Positions 17,815-25,827 of a DNA stretch of 64,000 nucleotides are shown here, one piece after another. Below the pieces are notes generated by a model, which saw only the letters and a program-made list of their open reading frames with translations, did not search any database and had not been told where the DNA came from. Origin of the DNA: Litchfieldia sinesaloumensis (GTDB lineage: Bacteria > Bacillota > Bacilli > Bacillales > Bacillaceae_L); the NCBI RefSeq assembly GCF_900156865.1, contig NZ_LT732529.1:823056-887055 (forward strand), read 5' to 3'. A program made the position numbers and the translations under genes. Numbering within the stretch: the first letter of the stretch is position 1; each line of letters begins with the position of its first letter.

Positions 17815-18434
17815 TGCATGTGGAAGAAAAATTAACAGCTGAAACGTTTCCTGCAGAGCCTGAAAGAGCGACCCTTGAAGGAAAAAATAAGTTTATCGGT
17901 TTTTGGCTCTTCCTTGGAGGCGAAACTGTACTGTTTGCTTCATTATTTGCAACATATTTAGCGTTAAATAAAAGTAATGGTTCAGGACCGGCTTCTCAGG
18001 ATTTGTTTGAAATACCATTAGCTTTTACAATGACTATGATTCTTTTAACAAGTTCATTGACTAGTGTGTACGCTATGTACCACATGAAAAACTTTAATTT
18101 TAAAAAGATGCAACTTTGGTTAGGTCTAACTGTACTACTTGGTGCAGCATTCCTAGGATTGGAAATTTATGAGTTTAACCATTATGTACATTTAGGTCAT
18201 ACAATCACGGGTAGTGCTTTTGGTTCAGCATTCTATTTACTTGTTGGAACTCACGGCGCTCACGTATTATTCGGATTATGTTGGATATTGACAATCATGA
18301 TTCGAAATGCAAACCGTGGACTAGATTTATATAATGCACCTAAGTTTTATGTGGCTAGTTTATACTGGCACTTTATTGACGTAGTTTGGGTGTTCATCTT
18401 TACTGTTGTATATCTTATGGGAATGGTGGGATAA
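17814..18434 (+). CDS. ctaE: Cytochrome c oxidase subunit III
   Basis: A 206-residue five-helix membrane subunit. 'FWLFLGGETVLFASLFATYL' opens the first helix, and 'GTHGAHVLFGLCWI' and 'YWHFIDVVWVFIFT' are classic subunit III signatures. ATG 17814 overlaps the ctaD stop. It stabilises the CtaD core and proton uptake. Confidence 0.96.
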   Translation: MHVEEKLTAETFPAEPERATLEGKNKFIGFWLFLGGETVLFASLFATYLALNKSNGSGPASQDLFEIPLAFTMTMILLTSSLTSVYAMYHMKNFNFKKMQLWLGLTVLLGAAFLGLEIYEFNHYVHLGHTITGSAFGSAFYLLVGTHGAHVLFGLCWILTIMIRNANRGLDLYNAPKFYVASLYWHFIDVVWVFIFTVVYLMGMVG

Positions 18435-18438
18435 ACAC

Positions 18439-18765
18439 ATGACAAATAATTCGAATAACACTAATGTTGATTTAGCCTATCGTAGACGTAAGAGCGCAGA
18501 AGAAATGAAGCACCAAGTCATTACTTTTGCTCTCATGATATTTCTTACTATCATTGCATTTATTGCAGTAGGATATGGTGAATTTTCACCATATGTCGTA
18601 GTACCTTTAATTCTGTTACTGGCTGTGATACAGGTTATCTTACAATTGTATTACTTCATGCACATGAATCATAAAGGACATGAAGCACCAAAAATGTTCT
18701 TGTTTTCTGGAGTATTAATTGCTGCTATTACTGTCCTATGCTTTATGACAATTATTTGGTGGTAA
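18439..18765 (+). CDS. ctaF: Cytochrome c oxidase subunit IVB
   Basis: A 108-residue protein with three hydrophobic segments after a polar N-terminus, and the family pattern 'VILQLYYFMHMNHKG'. I place the start at ATG 18439, four bases after the ctaE stop, with GGTGGG upstream. The frame also opens at 18406 inside ctaE, but that would read ctaE's own end in another frame. It is the small accessory subunit of the oxidase and the last gene before a strong terminator. Confidence 0.92.
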   Translation: MTNNSNNTNVDLAYRRRKSAEEMKHQVITFALMIFLTIIAFIAVGYGEFSPYVVVPLILLLAVIQVILQLYYFMHMNHKGHEAPKMFLFSGVLIAAITVLCFMTIIWW

Positions 18766-18772
18766 GTGTCGG

Positions 18773-18805
18773 AGAAAGTCGGTTTTATAACCGGCTTTCT
18801 TTTTT
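18773..18805 (+). terminator. Terminator of the ctaBCDEF cluster
   Basis: AGAAAGTCGGTT and AACCGGCTTTCT form a 12-bp stem (one G-T pair) around TTAT, followed by six T. Confidence 0.9.
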
Positions 18806-18932
18806 ATGGTTAATATCTTATGCTTATCCAGTTTAGACACTAAATGTTCAAAATGGTATGTTTGCATGGATATTTTCCTAGAGGTATAATTAATAGTATG
18901 TGTACATTGCTTATATTAATTAAAGGGGTGAG

Positions 18933-19838
18933 ATGGAGATGTCTATAGATATCTTTGGTTTTCGGGCATTATGGAGTCCCTATTTTTTCGTATCGCTTTT
19001 AGTCATAACGATATTATATTTTATGATTGTTGGTCCGTGGAGACATCGATTTACTCATTCTGAACCTACTTCAATAAAAACAAAGGTTTTATTTGTGCTT
19101 GGGATGATCCTCCTTTATTTATGCAAAGGAAGTCCTATTGATTTGTTAGGTCATATGACGATGAGTGCTCATATGACTCAAATGGCAGTACTTTATTTAA
19201 TAGTACCGACATTTTTTATATTGGGTGTACCTAATTGGTTATGGAGGGTTTTTATCAATCTCAAAGTTATAAAGCCGTTTTTTAAGTTTTTCACAAAGCC
19301 ACTAATTGCTTTAGTTTTATTCAACGGATCATTTTCTTTATATCATATCCCACTGGTTTTTGACTTTGTCAAAACAAATGTGATTATCCATGCTGCTACA
19401 ACGAGTGTAATATTTATTGCTGCCTTCTTTATGTGGTGGCCCTTAATTAACAAGTTAGAAGAGTGGAACACACTGAGTGGGCTCAAAAAAGTTGGTTATA
19501 TTTTCGCTGATGGTATGTTATTAACACCTGCATGTGCATTAATTATTTTTGCAGATACAGCTATGTATTCAACATATACTGAGCTTGGAGCGTGGATGAA
19601 TGCACTTGCACTTTGTGTACCAGCTTCTATGCTTGAAAGTATGAATCTTACAGGACCACAAATGTTTGGCTTTATGCCTCCGCTTGAAGATCAACGTACT
19701 GGCGGCGTCATCATGAAAATCATTCAAGAGTTCGTTTACGCCATTTTGCTAGCCAAAGTATTCTTTGAGTGGGTTCGAAAAGAGCGTGAGGATGAAAAGT
19801 TACTTGACGAGCAATTACTCAAGCCACAAACAAATTAA
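18933..19838 (+). CDS. ctaG: Cytochrome c oxidase assembly factor CtaG (Caa3_CtaG family)
   Basis: A 301-residue membrane protein with about seven helices, containing 'MTMSAHMTQMAVLYLIVPTFFILGVPNWLW' (histidine pair in a membrane segment) and 'LLTPACALIIFADTAMY'. CtaG of Bacillus is needed to form active caa3 oxidase and is thought to act in Cu-A or Cu-B delivery. It is unrelated to proteobacterial CtaG. The start is ATG 18933 or the ATG two codons later; AAAGGGG precedes both. It follows ctaF after a terminator, so it has its own promoter. Confidence 0.93.
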   Translation: MEMSIDIFGFRALWSPYFFVSLLVITILYFMIVGPWRHRFTHSEPTSIKTKVLFVLGMILLYLCKGSPIDLLGHMTMSAHMTQMAVLYLIVPTFFILGVPNWLWRVFINLKVIKPFFKFFTKPLIALVLFNGSFSLYHIPLVFDFVKTNVIIHAATTSVIFIAAFFMWWPLINKLEEWNTLSGLKKVGYIFADGMLLTPACALIIFADTAMYSTYTELGAWMNALALCVPASMLESMNLTGPQMFGFMPPLEDQRTGGVIMKIIQEFVYAILLAKVFFEWVRKEREDEKLLDEQLLKPQTN

Positions 19839-19874
19839 AATAGTTAAGAGAGAACGTTACGAGAGAGGTTTACT

Positions 19875-20336
19875 ATGAATTTACCGTTACTACCTACATT
19901 GAGCACTACTTTTATTATATTAAGTGCAGTAACAGTTGCTATCGGTTGGTATTTAATTAAACAGAAAAAAATTGATGCTCATAAAAAAGCAATGACGACA
20001 GCTGCAATTTTTGCTTTAATTTTCTTCATTATTTACATGTCGAGAACAATTTTTGTTGGAAATACATCATTTGGCGGACCAGATGATATCAAGATATACT
20101 ACACAATATTTCTAATCTTTCATATCTTCTTGGCAACAACTGGAGCCGTATTTGGAGTGGTGACCCTATATCTTGGTTATAAAAATAAAATTGCCAAGCA
20201 TCGTAAGCTTGGTCCGATTACTAGCATCATTTGGTTTTTTACGGCCATAACTGGTGTTGCGGTTTATTTATTATTGTATGTTTTTTATAAAGGTGGGGAA
20301 ACCACTTCGCTGTTAAAAGCAATTTTAGGTTTCTAA
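19875..20336 (+). CDS. DUF420 membrane protein, CtaM/YozB-like oxidase maturation factor
   Basis: A 153-residue protein with four predicted helices. It has the DUF420 pattern: LPTLSTTFIILSAVTVAIGWYLI, then KAMTTAAIFALIFFIIYMSRTI, then a conserved 'YYTIFLIFHIFLATTGAVFG' histidine helix and 'KHRKLG'. The S. aureus member CtaM is needed for aa3-type oxidase maturation, and YozB is the B. subtilis homologue, encoded away from cta. Here it lies 36 bases behind ctaG on the same strand and ends in a terminator. The context supports an oxidase assembly role. Confidence 0.82.
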   Translation: MNLPLLPTLSTTFIILSAVTVAIGWYLIKQKKIDAHKKAMTTAAIFALIFFIIYMSRTIFVGNTSFGGPDDIKIYYTIFLIFHIFLATTGAVFGVVTLYLGYKNKIAKHRKLGPITSIIWFFTAITGVAVYLLLYVFYKGGETTSLLKAILGF

Positions 20337-20368
20337 AGCAACGATATGTTAATGGGTGTAATATGTAT

Positions 20369-20409
20369 AAGGTGTTCTAGAATAGAATATTCTAGAGCAC
20401 CTTTTTTTT
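20369..20409 (+). terminator. Terminator of ctaG and the DUF420 gene
   Basis: AAGGTGTTCTAGAATA and TATTCTAGAGCACCTT pair with one mismatch, followed by a run of T. Confidence 0.9.
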
Positions 20410-20472
20410 GTACTCTATTTCACATACACAATTTTATTTACTTTTATAATTTGGTAGAGGGGAGTGTTAGGG

Positions 20473-20982
20473 ATGATTGAGATCTTTACAGAAAACTTAT
20501 TATTGGTTCCATGTTCTTTAGATATTGCCAAGTCATTAGTTTTTCATCGCAAAGAACTTGAAAAACGATCACCTATAACGATTCCACAAAATTGGCCATC
20601 TCCATTAATTACTGGTATTCTTCCGTTTTATATAGAAAAGCTTGAGAAGGATGAAAACCATTATGGCTGGGGATTATGGCTAATCATTAATTATGCTGAT
20701 AAACGAATTATCGGGGATATTTATCTTCAAGGTAAACCTGATAAAAAAGGGAATGTCCAATTGACTTATACGATGAATCGTGAGTATCAAAAAACAGGCT
20801 TAACTTACGAAGCTGTCGATGCTTTAATTGATTGGCTTGTTACACAAGCTGACGCCAAAAAAGTGTTAATGGAGTGTAGTGACAGTAATTATCAATCGAT
20901 TCAGCTCTTTGAAAAATTGGGGATGAGATGTACAAAAAAGGACGGTAGGTTTCTAACATGGGAGCTTCGTAAGGTTATCTAA
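20473..20982 (+). CDS. GNAT family N-acetyltransferase
   Basis: A 169-residue protein of the RimJ/RimL-like GNAT type. 'LWLIINYADKRIIGDIYLQGKPDKKGNVQLTY' forms the central strands. 'GLTYEAVDALIDWLV' corresponds to the acetyl-CoA region, and 'NYQSIQLFEKLGM' is the conserved C-terminal signature. The substrate is unknown. I choose ATG 20473 because GAGGGGA (20457-20463) is ten bases upstream; the in-frame GTG at 20464 touches that site. There is no counterpart at this point in B. subtilis. Confidence 0.78.
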   Translation: MIEIFTENLLLVPCSLDIAKSLVFHRKELEKRSPITIPQNWPSPLITGILPFYIEKLEKDENHYGWGLWLIINYADKRIIGDIYLQGKPDKKGNVQLTYTMNREYQKTGLTYEAVDALIDWLVTQADAKKVLMECSDSNYQSIQLFEKLGMRCTKKDGRFLTWELRKVI

Positions 20983-21093
20983 CTCACGAAAAAAAGATTT
21001 TTCTAGACTAGTGCCCAATTCCTTTCTGCTTGCATATGGTAGGAGTAACCTTATAAGATTTATATTTAGAAGGATGAAGGAGTGTTGTATGGG

Positions 21094-21456
21094 ATGGTTA
21101 GAAAATCGTTAGAAAATGGCTCTCTTTATATCAAAAATGATGTTTTAGCAATGATTGCTTCAATTTGTGTAGAAGATACGGAAGGAGTTTCTATTATTGC
21201 AGGATTTAAGGACGGAGTAACTGGAATTTTGAATCGAAATTTCCATAAAAACGGAATAACTGTTATTGAAGAAGAGGATAGTATTTCACTTGAAATTAAA
21301 ATCGCTATTGAGTATGGGCTTGAGATTAAAAAGACTTGCGAAGTTTTGCAAGCTGCAATATTACATGAAATTGAAAGTATGACCGGAATTACTCTTTCTA
21401 ACCTAACCATAAAAGTCGAAGGGCTTACAAACTCACATACACTAGTGACAACGTAA
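21094..21456 (+). CDS. Asp23/Gls24-like small protein
   Basis: A 120-residue protein with the Asp23/YloU-like layout: 'GSLYIKNDVLAMIASICVEDTEGV' near the start, 'ISLEIKIAIEYGLEIKKTCEVLQAAILHEIESMTGI' in the middle and 'LSNLTIKVEGL' at the end. Family members are small cytoplasmic or envelope-associated proteins linked to envelope stress; the role here is unknown. I place the start at ATG 21094, after AAGGAG (21077-21082); GTG 21082 and TTG 21085 in the same frame are too close to it. Confidence 0.72.
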   Translation: MVRKSLENGSLYIKNDVLAMIASICVEDTEGVSIIAGFKDGVTGILNRNFHKNGITVIEEEDSISLEIKIAIEYGLEIKKTCEVLQAAILHEIESMTGITLSNLTIKVEGLTNSHTLVTT

Positions 21457-21485
21457 AAAAGGAACAGTACTGACTGTTCCTTTTT
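21456..21485. terminator. Bidirectional terminator
   Basis: AAAAAGGAACAGT and ACTGTTCCTTTTT form a 13-bp stem between the Asp23-like gene and convergent yugN. Confidence 0.9.
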
Positions 21486-21495
21486 ATGTGCGTAT

Positions 21496-21864
21496 TTATG
21501 CGTTTACCACTGCATCAATTTGTTCTTTTACTTTTGCAAGGATGCGATTACATTGGTCTACTAGTGTTTTTGGAAAGACCTCATTTTCACCGTATTCAAC
21601 TCCATGCGGGTAATAGTACTTACCGACAAATGGAGTTAGTAATTTGATTGTTGCATCAGTCGCATTCTCTTCAATAATTCCCTCGACTGCATAACCTTGA
21701 ACACGAAGGTAGTAAATATCCCCCTTAATTTCAAACTTATAGTCATATGTAATTCTTTCATAATCCCACTGACCTGCAAGAACAAAACCTTCTGCTCTCA
21801 TGATATCAGTTAATCTCGGTAACTCGATTGTTACGTTTTCAATCCCCGTATTTTCAAATTTCAT
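21496..21864 (-). CDS. yugN: YugN-like family protein
   Basis: A 122-residue protein beginning MKFENTGIENVTIELPRLTDIMRAEGFVLAGQWDYERITYD, with 'YYLRVQGYAVEGII' and 'LTPFVGKYYYPHGVEYGE'. These match the B. subtilis YugN family, whose function is unknown. In B. subtilis yugN lies elsewhere, so its place between ctaG and ylbB is a local difference. The start is ATG 21864 behind GGAGGG on the minus strand. Confidence 0.82.
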   Translation of the reverse strand: MKFENTGIENVTIELPRLTDIMRAEGFVLAGQWDYERITYDYKFEIKGDIYYLRVQGYAVEGIIEENATDATIKLLTPFVGKYYYPHGVEYGENEVFPKTLVDQCNRILAKVKEQIDAVVNA

Positions 21865-22035
21865 TTAGTATCCCTCCAAAAACCGTCAACAAACGATTTA
21901 TATGTTCTCAGTATAATAATAGTACGAAAAGATTCAAGTTGCAACGTTTGACATTAATATGTCACGAAAAATAAAAAATATTTTATGTGAAATTTATATT
22001 GTTTTGGTCAAACTAACAAAGAAAGGAGGGACAAG

Positions 22036-22653
22036 ATGAAGAAATTTCTTTTCATACTCACGGCTGTCCTAGTTGTTTTAAGCAGTCCAGTGATTGCAAA
22101 TGGACAAGGAACTACTACATATACTGTACAGCCTGGTGACTCTTTATGGAAAATTGCTGTACGATATCAAGTTGGTTTGTCTGAAATAATTCAAGCAAAT
22201 CCTCAGTTTCGAAATCCAAATCTCATTTATCCAGGACAAAGGGTAACGATCCCAATCTTAGATACTGTAAAAAGTATTGAAAATCAAGTTATCTCTTTGA
22301 CGAATCAAGAAAGAGCAAAACATGGTTTACCAGCACTAAAGACCGACTGGGAGCTTTCAAGAGTAGCACGTTATAAATCGGTGGATATGAGAGATCGAAA
22401 TTATTTTGACCACACCTCGCCTACATATGGATCTCCATTTACAATGATGAGAAACTTTGGTATTTCTTATCGTTCTGCTGCGGAGAATATAGCAGCTGGA
22501 CAGAGAACACCACAGGAGGTTGTAAATGCGTGGATGAACAGTCCTGGACATCGTGCAAATATCCTAAAGCGTGATGTTACCCATATTGGTGTAGGCTATG
22601 CAGAAGGCGGATCAAAAAGACATTACTGGACTCAAATGTTTATTGGAAAATAA
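22036..22653 (+). CDS. Secreted LysM plus CAP/SCP domain protein (YkwD-like)
   Basis: A 205-residue exported protein. A signal peptide (residues 1-24, 'VLSSPVIANGQ') precedes a LysM domain (about 28-73, 'YTVQPGDSLWKIAVRYQVGLSEIIQANPQ'). A CAP domain fills the rest: 'ENQVISLTNQERAKHGLPAL', 'YFDHTSPTYG', 'AAENIAAGQ', 'WMNSPGHRANIL', 'HYWTQMF'. LysM should anchor it to peptidoglycan or the spore cortex; the CAP domain function in Bacillus is unclear. The ribosome binding site AAAGGAGGG precedes ATG 22036. The architecture resembles YkwD-type proteins. Confidence 0.88.
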   Translation: MKKFLFILTAVLVVLSSPVIANGQGTTTYTVQPGDSLWKIAVRYQVGLSEIIQANPQFRNPNLIYPGQRVTIPILDTVKSIENQVISLTNQERAKHGLPALKTDWELSRVARYKSVDMRDRNYFDHTSPTYGSPFTMMRNFGISYRSAAENIAAGQRTPQEVVNAWMNSPGHRANILKRDVTHIGVGYAEGGSKRHYWTQMFIGK

Positions 22654-22676
22654 CACTAAAATTTAGGGAGGTTACA

Positions 22677-23102
22677 ATGGAAACGGTTCGAGAAGTAATG
22701 AGTACTGATATTGAATATTGTACACCCCTAGACAATGTCTACGAAGTTGCAGTTAAGATGAAAGAATTAAATGTCGGCGCAATTCCAATTCTCGAAGATA
22801 ATAATCTAATTGGTATGATTACTGACCGTGATCTAGTTGTTCGCGGATATGCAGAAAAGAGATCTGGCTCTAATCAAGTGACTAATGTGATGAGTGAGAA
22901 TTTAATTACGTGTTCCCCGGATACATCTTTAAAAGAGGCCTCTGATTTGATGGCTAAACATCAAATCAGACGTTTACCAGTTGTAGAGAACAAGAAGCTC
23001 GTAGGGATAGTGTCATTAGGTGATTTAGCGACAAATGACATGTCTGACCAACAAGCTGGAGAAGCATTAAGTGATATCTCTGAACAAGATCAAATTCATT
23101 AA
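22677..23102 (+). CDS. ylbB: CBS-domain pair protein YlbB
   Basis: A 141-residue protein made of two CBS motifs, about residues 1-60 ('VREVMSTDIEYCTPLDNVYEVAVKMKELNVGAIPILEDN') and 68-125 ('VTNVMSENLITCSPDTSLKEASDLMAKHQIRRLPVVEN'). CBS pairs bind adenine nucleotides and act as sensors, but the ligand here is unknown. It lies 23 bases after the LysM-CAP gene behind GGGAGG, so the two may be co-transcribed. It matches B. subtilis YlbB in size and position. Confidence 0.88.
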   Translation: METVREVMSTDIEYCTPLDNVYEVAVKMKELNVGAIPILEDNNLIGMITDRDLVVRGYAEKRSGSNQVTNVMSENLITCSPDTSLKEASDLMAKHQIRRLPVVENKKLVGIVSLGDLATNDMSDQQAGEALSDISEQDQIH

Positions 23103-23169
23103 TAGGCACTTTCATGAGCGGACGAGCGAGGTAAGCAACGATGTATGCGAGCGTTTGTCAGCAGTCTGA

Positions 23170-23199
23170 GGCAGGCACTAACGGTGCCTGCCTTTTTTT
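23170..23199 (+). terminator. Terminator of ylbB
   Basis: GGCAGGCAC and GTGCCTGCC form a 9-bp stem around a 5-base loop, followed by seven T. The 67 bases between the ylbB stop and this stem are unusually GC-rich, with GAGCG/GCGAGCG repeats. Confidence 0.92.
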
Positions 23200-23310
23200 A
23201 TTTTCCTCGACGAATCTCTGATTCACGCATAAATCTAGTGAAATATAAATATATATGAGAGAAATAACTATTATTTATCAAACGCAAATCATAATAAGGG
23301 TGTGTTTCCT

Positions 23311-24366
23311 TTGAAGATAGTGAAGATTATAGTTACTCTCCTACTTTTTGTTTCTAGCATTTATTATATTTCTAATAATCTTCGAAAAGTTGAGGTTACC
23401 AGTGTTGAAAATCATGTGTATCCTATGTCCAGTTCAACAAATGTAAATCTTCCCATTCATGAAGAAGTTCATCAATTTGATGGACTCTATTCCTTAATTG
23501 GAATGGATCACTCTCAAATAATTGAAAAATTAGGTAAACCGAATCGGGTTGATTGTTCATCCTATGATTATGATTGGTTGGTGTATAACTTAGATCTTAA
23601 TAACTATATACAAGTTGGAGTTGAAAATGATAGGGTGGTTACTGTATTTGGAACAGGTAGTGATGTTCAAGTTAATCCTTTTAAAATTGGACAACCCCTA
23701 TCAGAACTAGAATCAAAAGGATTAATTAAACCTGAAATCTCTTTAAATATCAATAAAAACCGTTACCGTTTTGAATTAACGAATGAGGAACAAAAATCAA
23801 GACCTTTAATTGCTCTGGGAAATGTATATGTTCAACTGTATATTGATACTTTTACAGGAAAAATATCAAGCATTCGTTTTTTAGATGGAAAGACATTAAT
23901 AAAGCTTCGGCCATATGAGTTGGCCTATCGAGGAGTATTACTGTCTTCAGCAGAGATTTCAAAGGTGGATTGGAAGAAAGTTGAAAAAGGTAACTCATCT
24001 CAGATCCGTGATTTAACAAATGTCATTCGAATAAGACATGGAATTCCTCCACTACTAGAAGATGATAAATTAGCAAGTGTGGCATACTTGCACAGCAAAG
24101 ATATGAGGATAAATGAATACTTTGATCATACTTCTCCTACAACGGGTGGTCTCGCTGATAGACTTGCTAAGGGCAAGGTAGGCTATCAATTGGCGGGAGA
24201 AAATATTGCAGCTAAATATGTGGATGGAATTGCGGCTGTGGAAGGGTGGCTCAATAGTAAAGGTCATCGTGAAACTCTTTTAAACCGAGATTACAATTAT
24301 CTTGGTGTAGGGGTGTATGAAAAATACTACACTCAAAACTTTATCAGCAAAAATGAACTGCATTAA
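23311..24366 (+). CDS. ylbC: YlbC, CAP domain protein with CAP-associated N-terminal domain
   Basis: A 351-residue protein. An N-terminal hydrophobic segment (residues 3-20) works as signal or anchor. A CAP-associated domain follows ('LIGMDHSQIIEKLGKPNRVD', about 60-215), and then a C-terminal CAP domain ('LTNVIRIRHGIPPLLEDDKLASVAYLHSKDM', 'YFDHTSPTTG', 'GENIAAKY', 'WLNSKGHRETLL'). I choose TTG 23311, ten bases after AAGGG; the GTG at 23302 is too close. Function is unknown; it is a second CAP protein within 1.5 kb. Position matches B. subtilis ylbC. Confidence 0.88.
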   Translation: MKIVKIIVTLLLFVSSIYYISNNLRKVEVTSVENHVYPMSSSTNVNLPIHEEVHQFDGLYSLIGMDHSQIIEKLGKPNRVDCSSYDYDWLVYNLDLNNYIQVGVENDRVVTVFGTGSDVQVNPFKIGQPLSELESKGLIKPEISLNINKNRYRFELTNEEQKSRPLIALGNVYVQLYIDTFTGKISSIRFLDGKTLIKLRPYELAYRGVLLSSAEISKVDWKKVEKGNSSQIRDLTNVIRIRHGIPPLLEDDKLASVAYLHSKDMRINEYFDHTSPTTGGLADRLAKGKVGYQLAGENIAAKYVDGIAAVEGWLNSKGHRETLLNRDYNYLGVGVYEKYYTQNFISKNELH

Positions 24367-24403
24367 AAAGCAAGGGATACATATCTATGTATCGCTTGCT
24401 TTT
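24365..24403. terminator. Bidirectional terminator between ylbC and the thioesterase gene
   Basis: AAAAGCAAG and CTTGCTTTT continue into GATACATA and TATGTATC with one bulge on each side, with A and T tracts on the flanks. Confidence 0.85.
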
Positions 24404-24410
24404 CTTTGTT

Positions 24411-24908
24411 TCACTTCACAGGGCGATTAATGATGAAGAAACTTCCTGTAGCATGCGCGATTAATGTCTCGTCATCGCGGAAAACTCTACCTTCAATTAC
24501 GCATATCTTTGATCCCTTGTGTATCATTTTTGCAACACAGCGGAATTCTTTTCCGATTCCAGGAGCCACATAATTAATCTTCATCTCGGTTGTAATGGCT
24601 GCCTTATTCTCTGGAAGTACATGGTGTACAACTGAGCCCATTGCAGAATCAAGCAATGTTGCCGTAATTCCTCCATGGACGATTTGGAGTGGGTTTTGAA
24701 TAAGTGCTGTATTCGGAATAGTAATCTCATACGTTTGATCGTCAATGACTTGTCGTTTCGTTTGCAATAATCCTCCAATATATGACCCATTTTGTTTTGT
24801 TTGTTTTCGTATCACAGCATCAATTGCTTGTTCCATTGCTTGACGTTCTTCTTCATTTGCTTCAAGGAAAAATGACTGTAATTTTTGTAGTATGCGATCT
24901 TCCATCAT
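24411..24908 (-). CDS. PaaI-family hotdog acyl-CoA thioesterase
   Basis: A 165-residue protein. An N-terminal helical region (about 1-45) precedes a single hotdog fold with the PaaI signature 'QIVHGGITATLLDSAMGSVVHHVL' and 'TTEMKINYVAPG'. The family hydrolyses acyl- or aryl-CoA thioesters; the substrate is not predictable. The start is one of two consecutive ATGs (24908 or 24905) after GAGGT. It is convergent with ylbC and divergent from ylbD, and is an insertion relative to the B. subtilis order. Confidence 0.82.
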   Translation of the reverse strand: MMEDRILQKLQSFFLEANEEERQAMEQAIDAVIRKQTKQNGSYIGGLLQTKRQVIDDQTYEITIPNTALIQNPLQIVHGGITATLLDSAMGSVVHHVLPENKAAITTEMKINYVAPGIGKEFRCVAKMIHKGSKICVIEGRVFRDDETLIAHATGSFFIINRPVK

Positions 24909-25048
24909 CAATACCTCAAATCCATAATATTTTTACTATTCTTATTTTAACAATTGAATAGGAGATATTGCAATTTAAAATGGGCGAACCAAACAATTTT
25001 ATAAAGATAAACTATAGTAGGCAATCGTATGAATTAGAGGTGATTGAA

Positions 25049-25447
25049 ATGAAAAAAAAGGTTCATCCATCGATTCAAGAATTTAAATCCTTTGTGAAAA
25101 AACATCCTGTTTTGATTCAAGAAGTACGTAAAGGTGCCCTTAACTGGCAAGAAGTATATGAAGACTGGTATATACTTGGCGAGGATGATAAGAAATGGAT
25201 AAAATATAAAGACAAGGACAGCAAAATGGAAGAAAGTAAGAAAGAGGATTTTATCGGCAAAATCTTTACATCTTTTAAAAATGCAGATATGAATAATTTA
25301 CAGCAGCAAATCTCGAATGTAGGTGAAGCCATTTCTACAATTCAAGCTGTGATTCACCAGTTTCGAGGGGAAAATAAGTCTAATCAACAGACTTCCCAGA
25401 CTTCTTCGCTTAAACAACATCATCCTTTTGCCTTTCGAAAAGATTAG
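25049..25447 (+). CDS. ylbD: YlbD family spore coat protein
   Basis: A 132-residue protein starting MKKKVHPSIQEFKSFVKKHPVLIQEVR, with 'WQEVYEDWYILGEDD' and a hydrophilic C-terminus rich in Q, S and H. It matches the YlbD coat protein family, which is 132 residues in B. subtilis. I place the start at ATG 25049 after GAGGTGATT; the frame is open upstream to 24968 but has no ribosome binding site there. It is followed after 19 bases by ylbE. Confidence 0.86.
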   Translation: MKKKVHPSIQEFKSFVKKHPVLIQEVRKGALNWQEVYEDWYILGEDDKKWIKYKDKDSKMEESKKEDFIGKIFTSFKNADMNNLQQQISNVGEAISTIQAVIHQFRGENKSNQQTSQTSSLKQHHPFAFRKD

Positions 25448-25466
25448 GTGAGAGGAGAGAAACTAG

Positions 25467-25706
25467 ATGCGGAAAGAAACATACGATTATATCAAACGTC
25501 AAAAAAAGTTGCGATCTTTTATCCGTGAAAACCCAATATGGTATCGAAAATTATCTCGTAATCCAGCTGAATATAACAGTTTGGAAAGTGAGGCAAAAAT
25601 ATATTTTAAGCAAACGGTCCCACATAAAGTGCAAAAACTTAACCAATCCTTAGAAATGGCTTCTTTCATGTTACAAATGTATCAAGGGATGCGACAGAGC
25701 GATTAA
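25467..25706 (+). CDS. ylbE: YlbE-like family protein
   Basis: A 79-residue basic helical protein with 'LRSFIRENPIWYRKLSRNP' and a C-terminal 'SFMLQMYQGMR'. It has the size and sequence style of YlbE-like proteins, whose function is unknown. AGAGGAG precedes ATG 25467. The 19-base gap to ylbD argues for one transcript. Confidence 0.85.
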   Translation: MRKETYDYIKRQKKLRSFIRENPIWYRKLSRNPAEYNSLESEAKIYFKQTVPHKVQKLNQSLEMASFMLQMYQGMRQSD

Positions 25707-25827
25707 TATAAGTAAAATTATAATAACTGTTAAGTCGGGGTTTAATGCCTCGACTTAATCTATTTTGAGGCGCAAAGATGCCATTAGGTAAAAATCATGG
25801 TATAGTGGAAAGTGGAGGTGTTTTATT

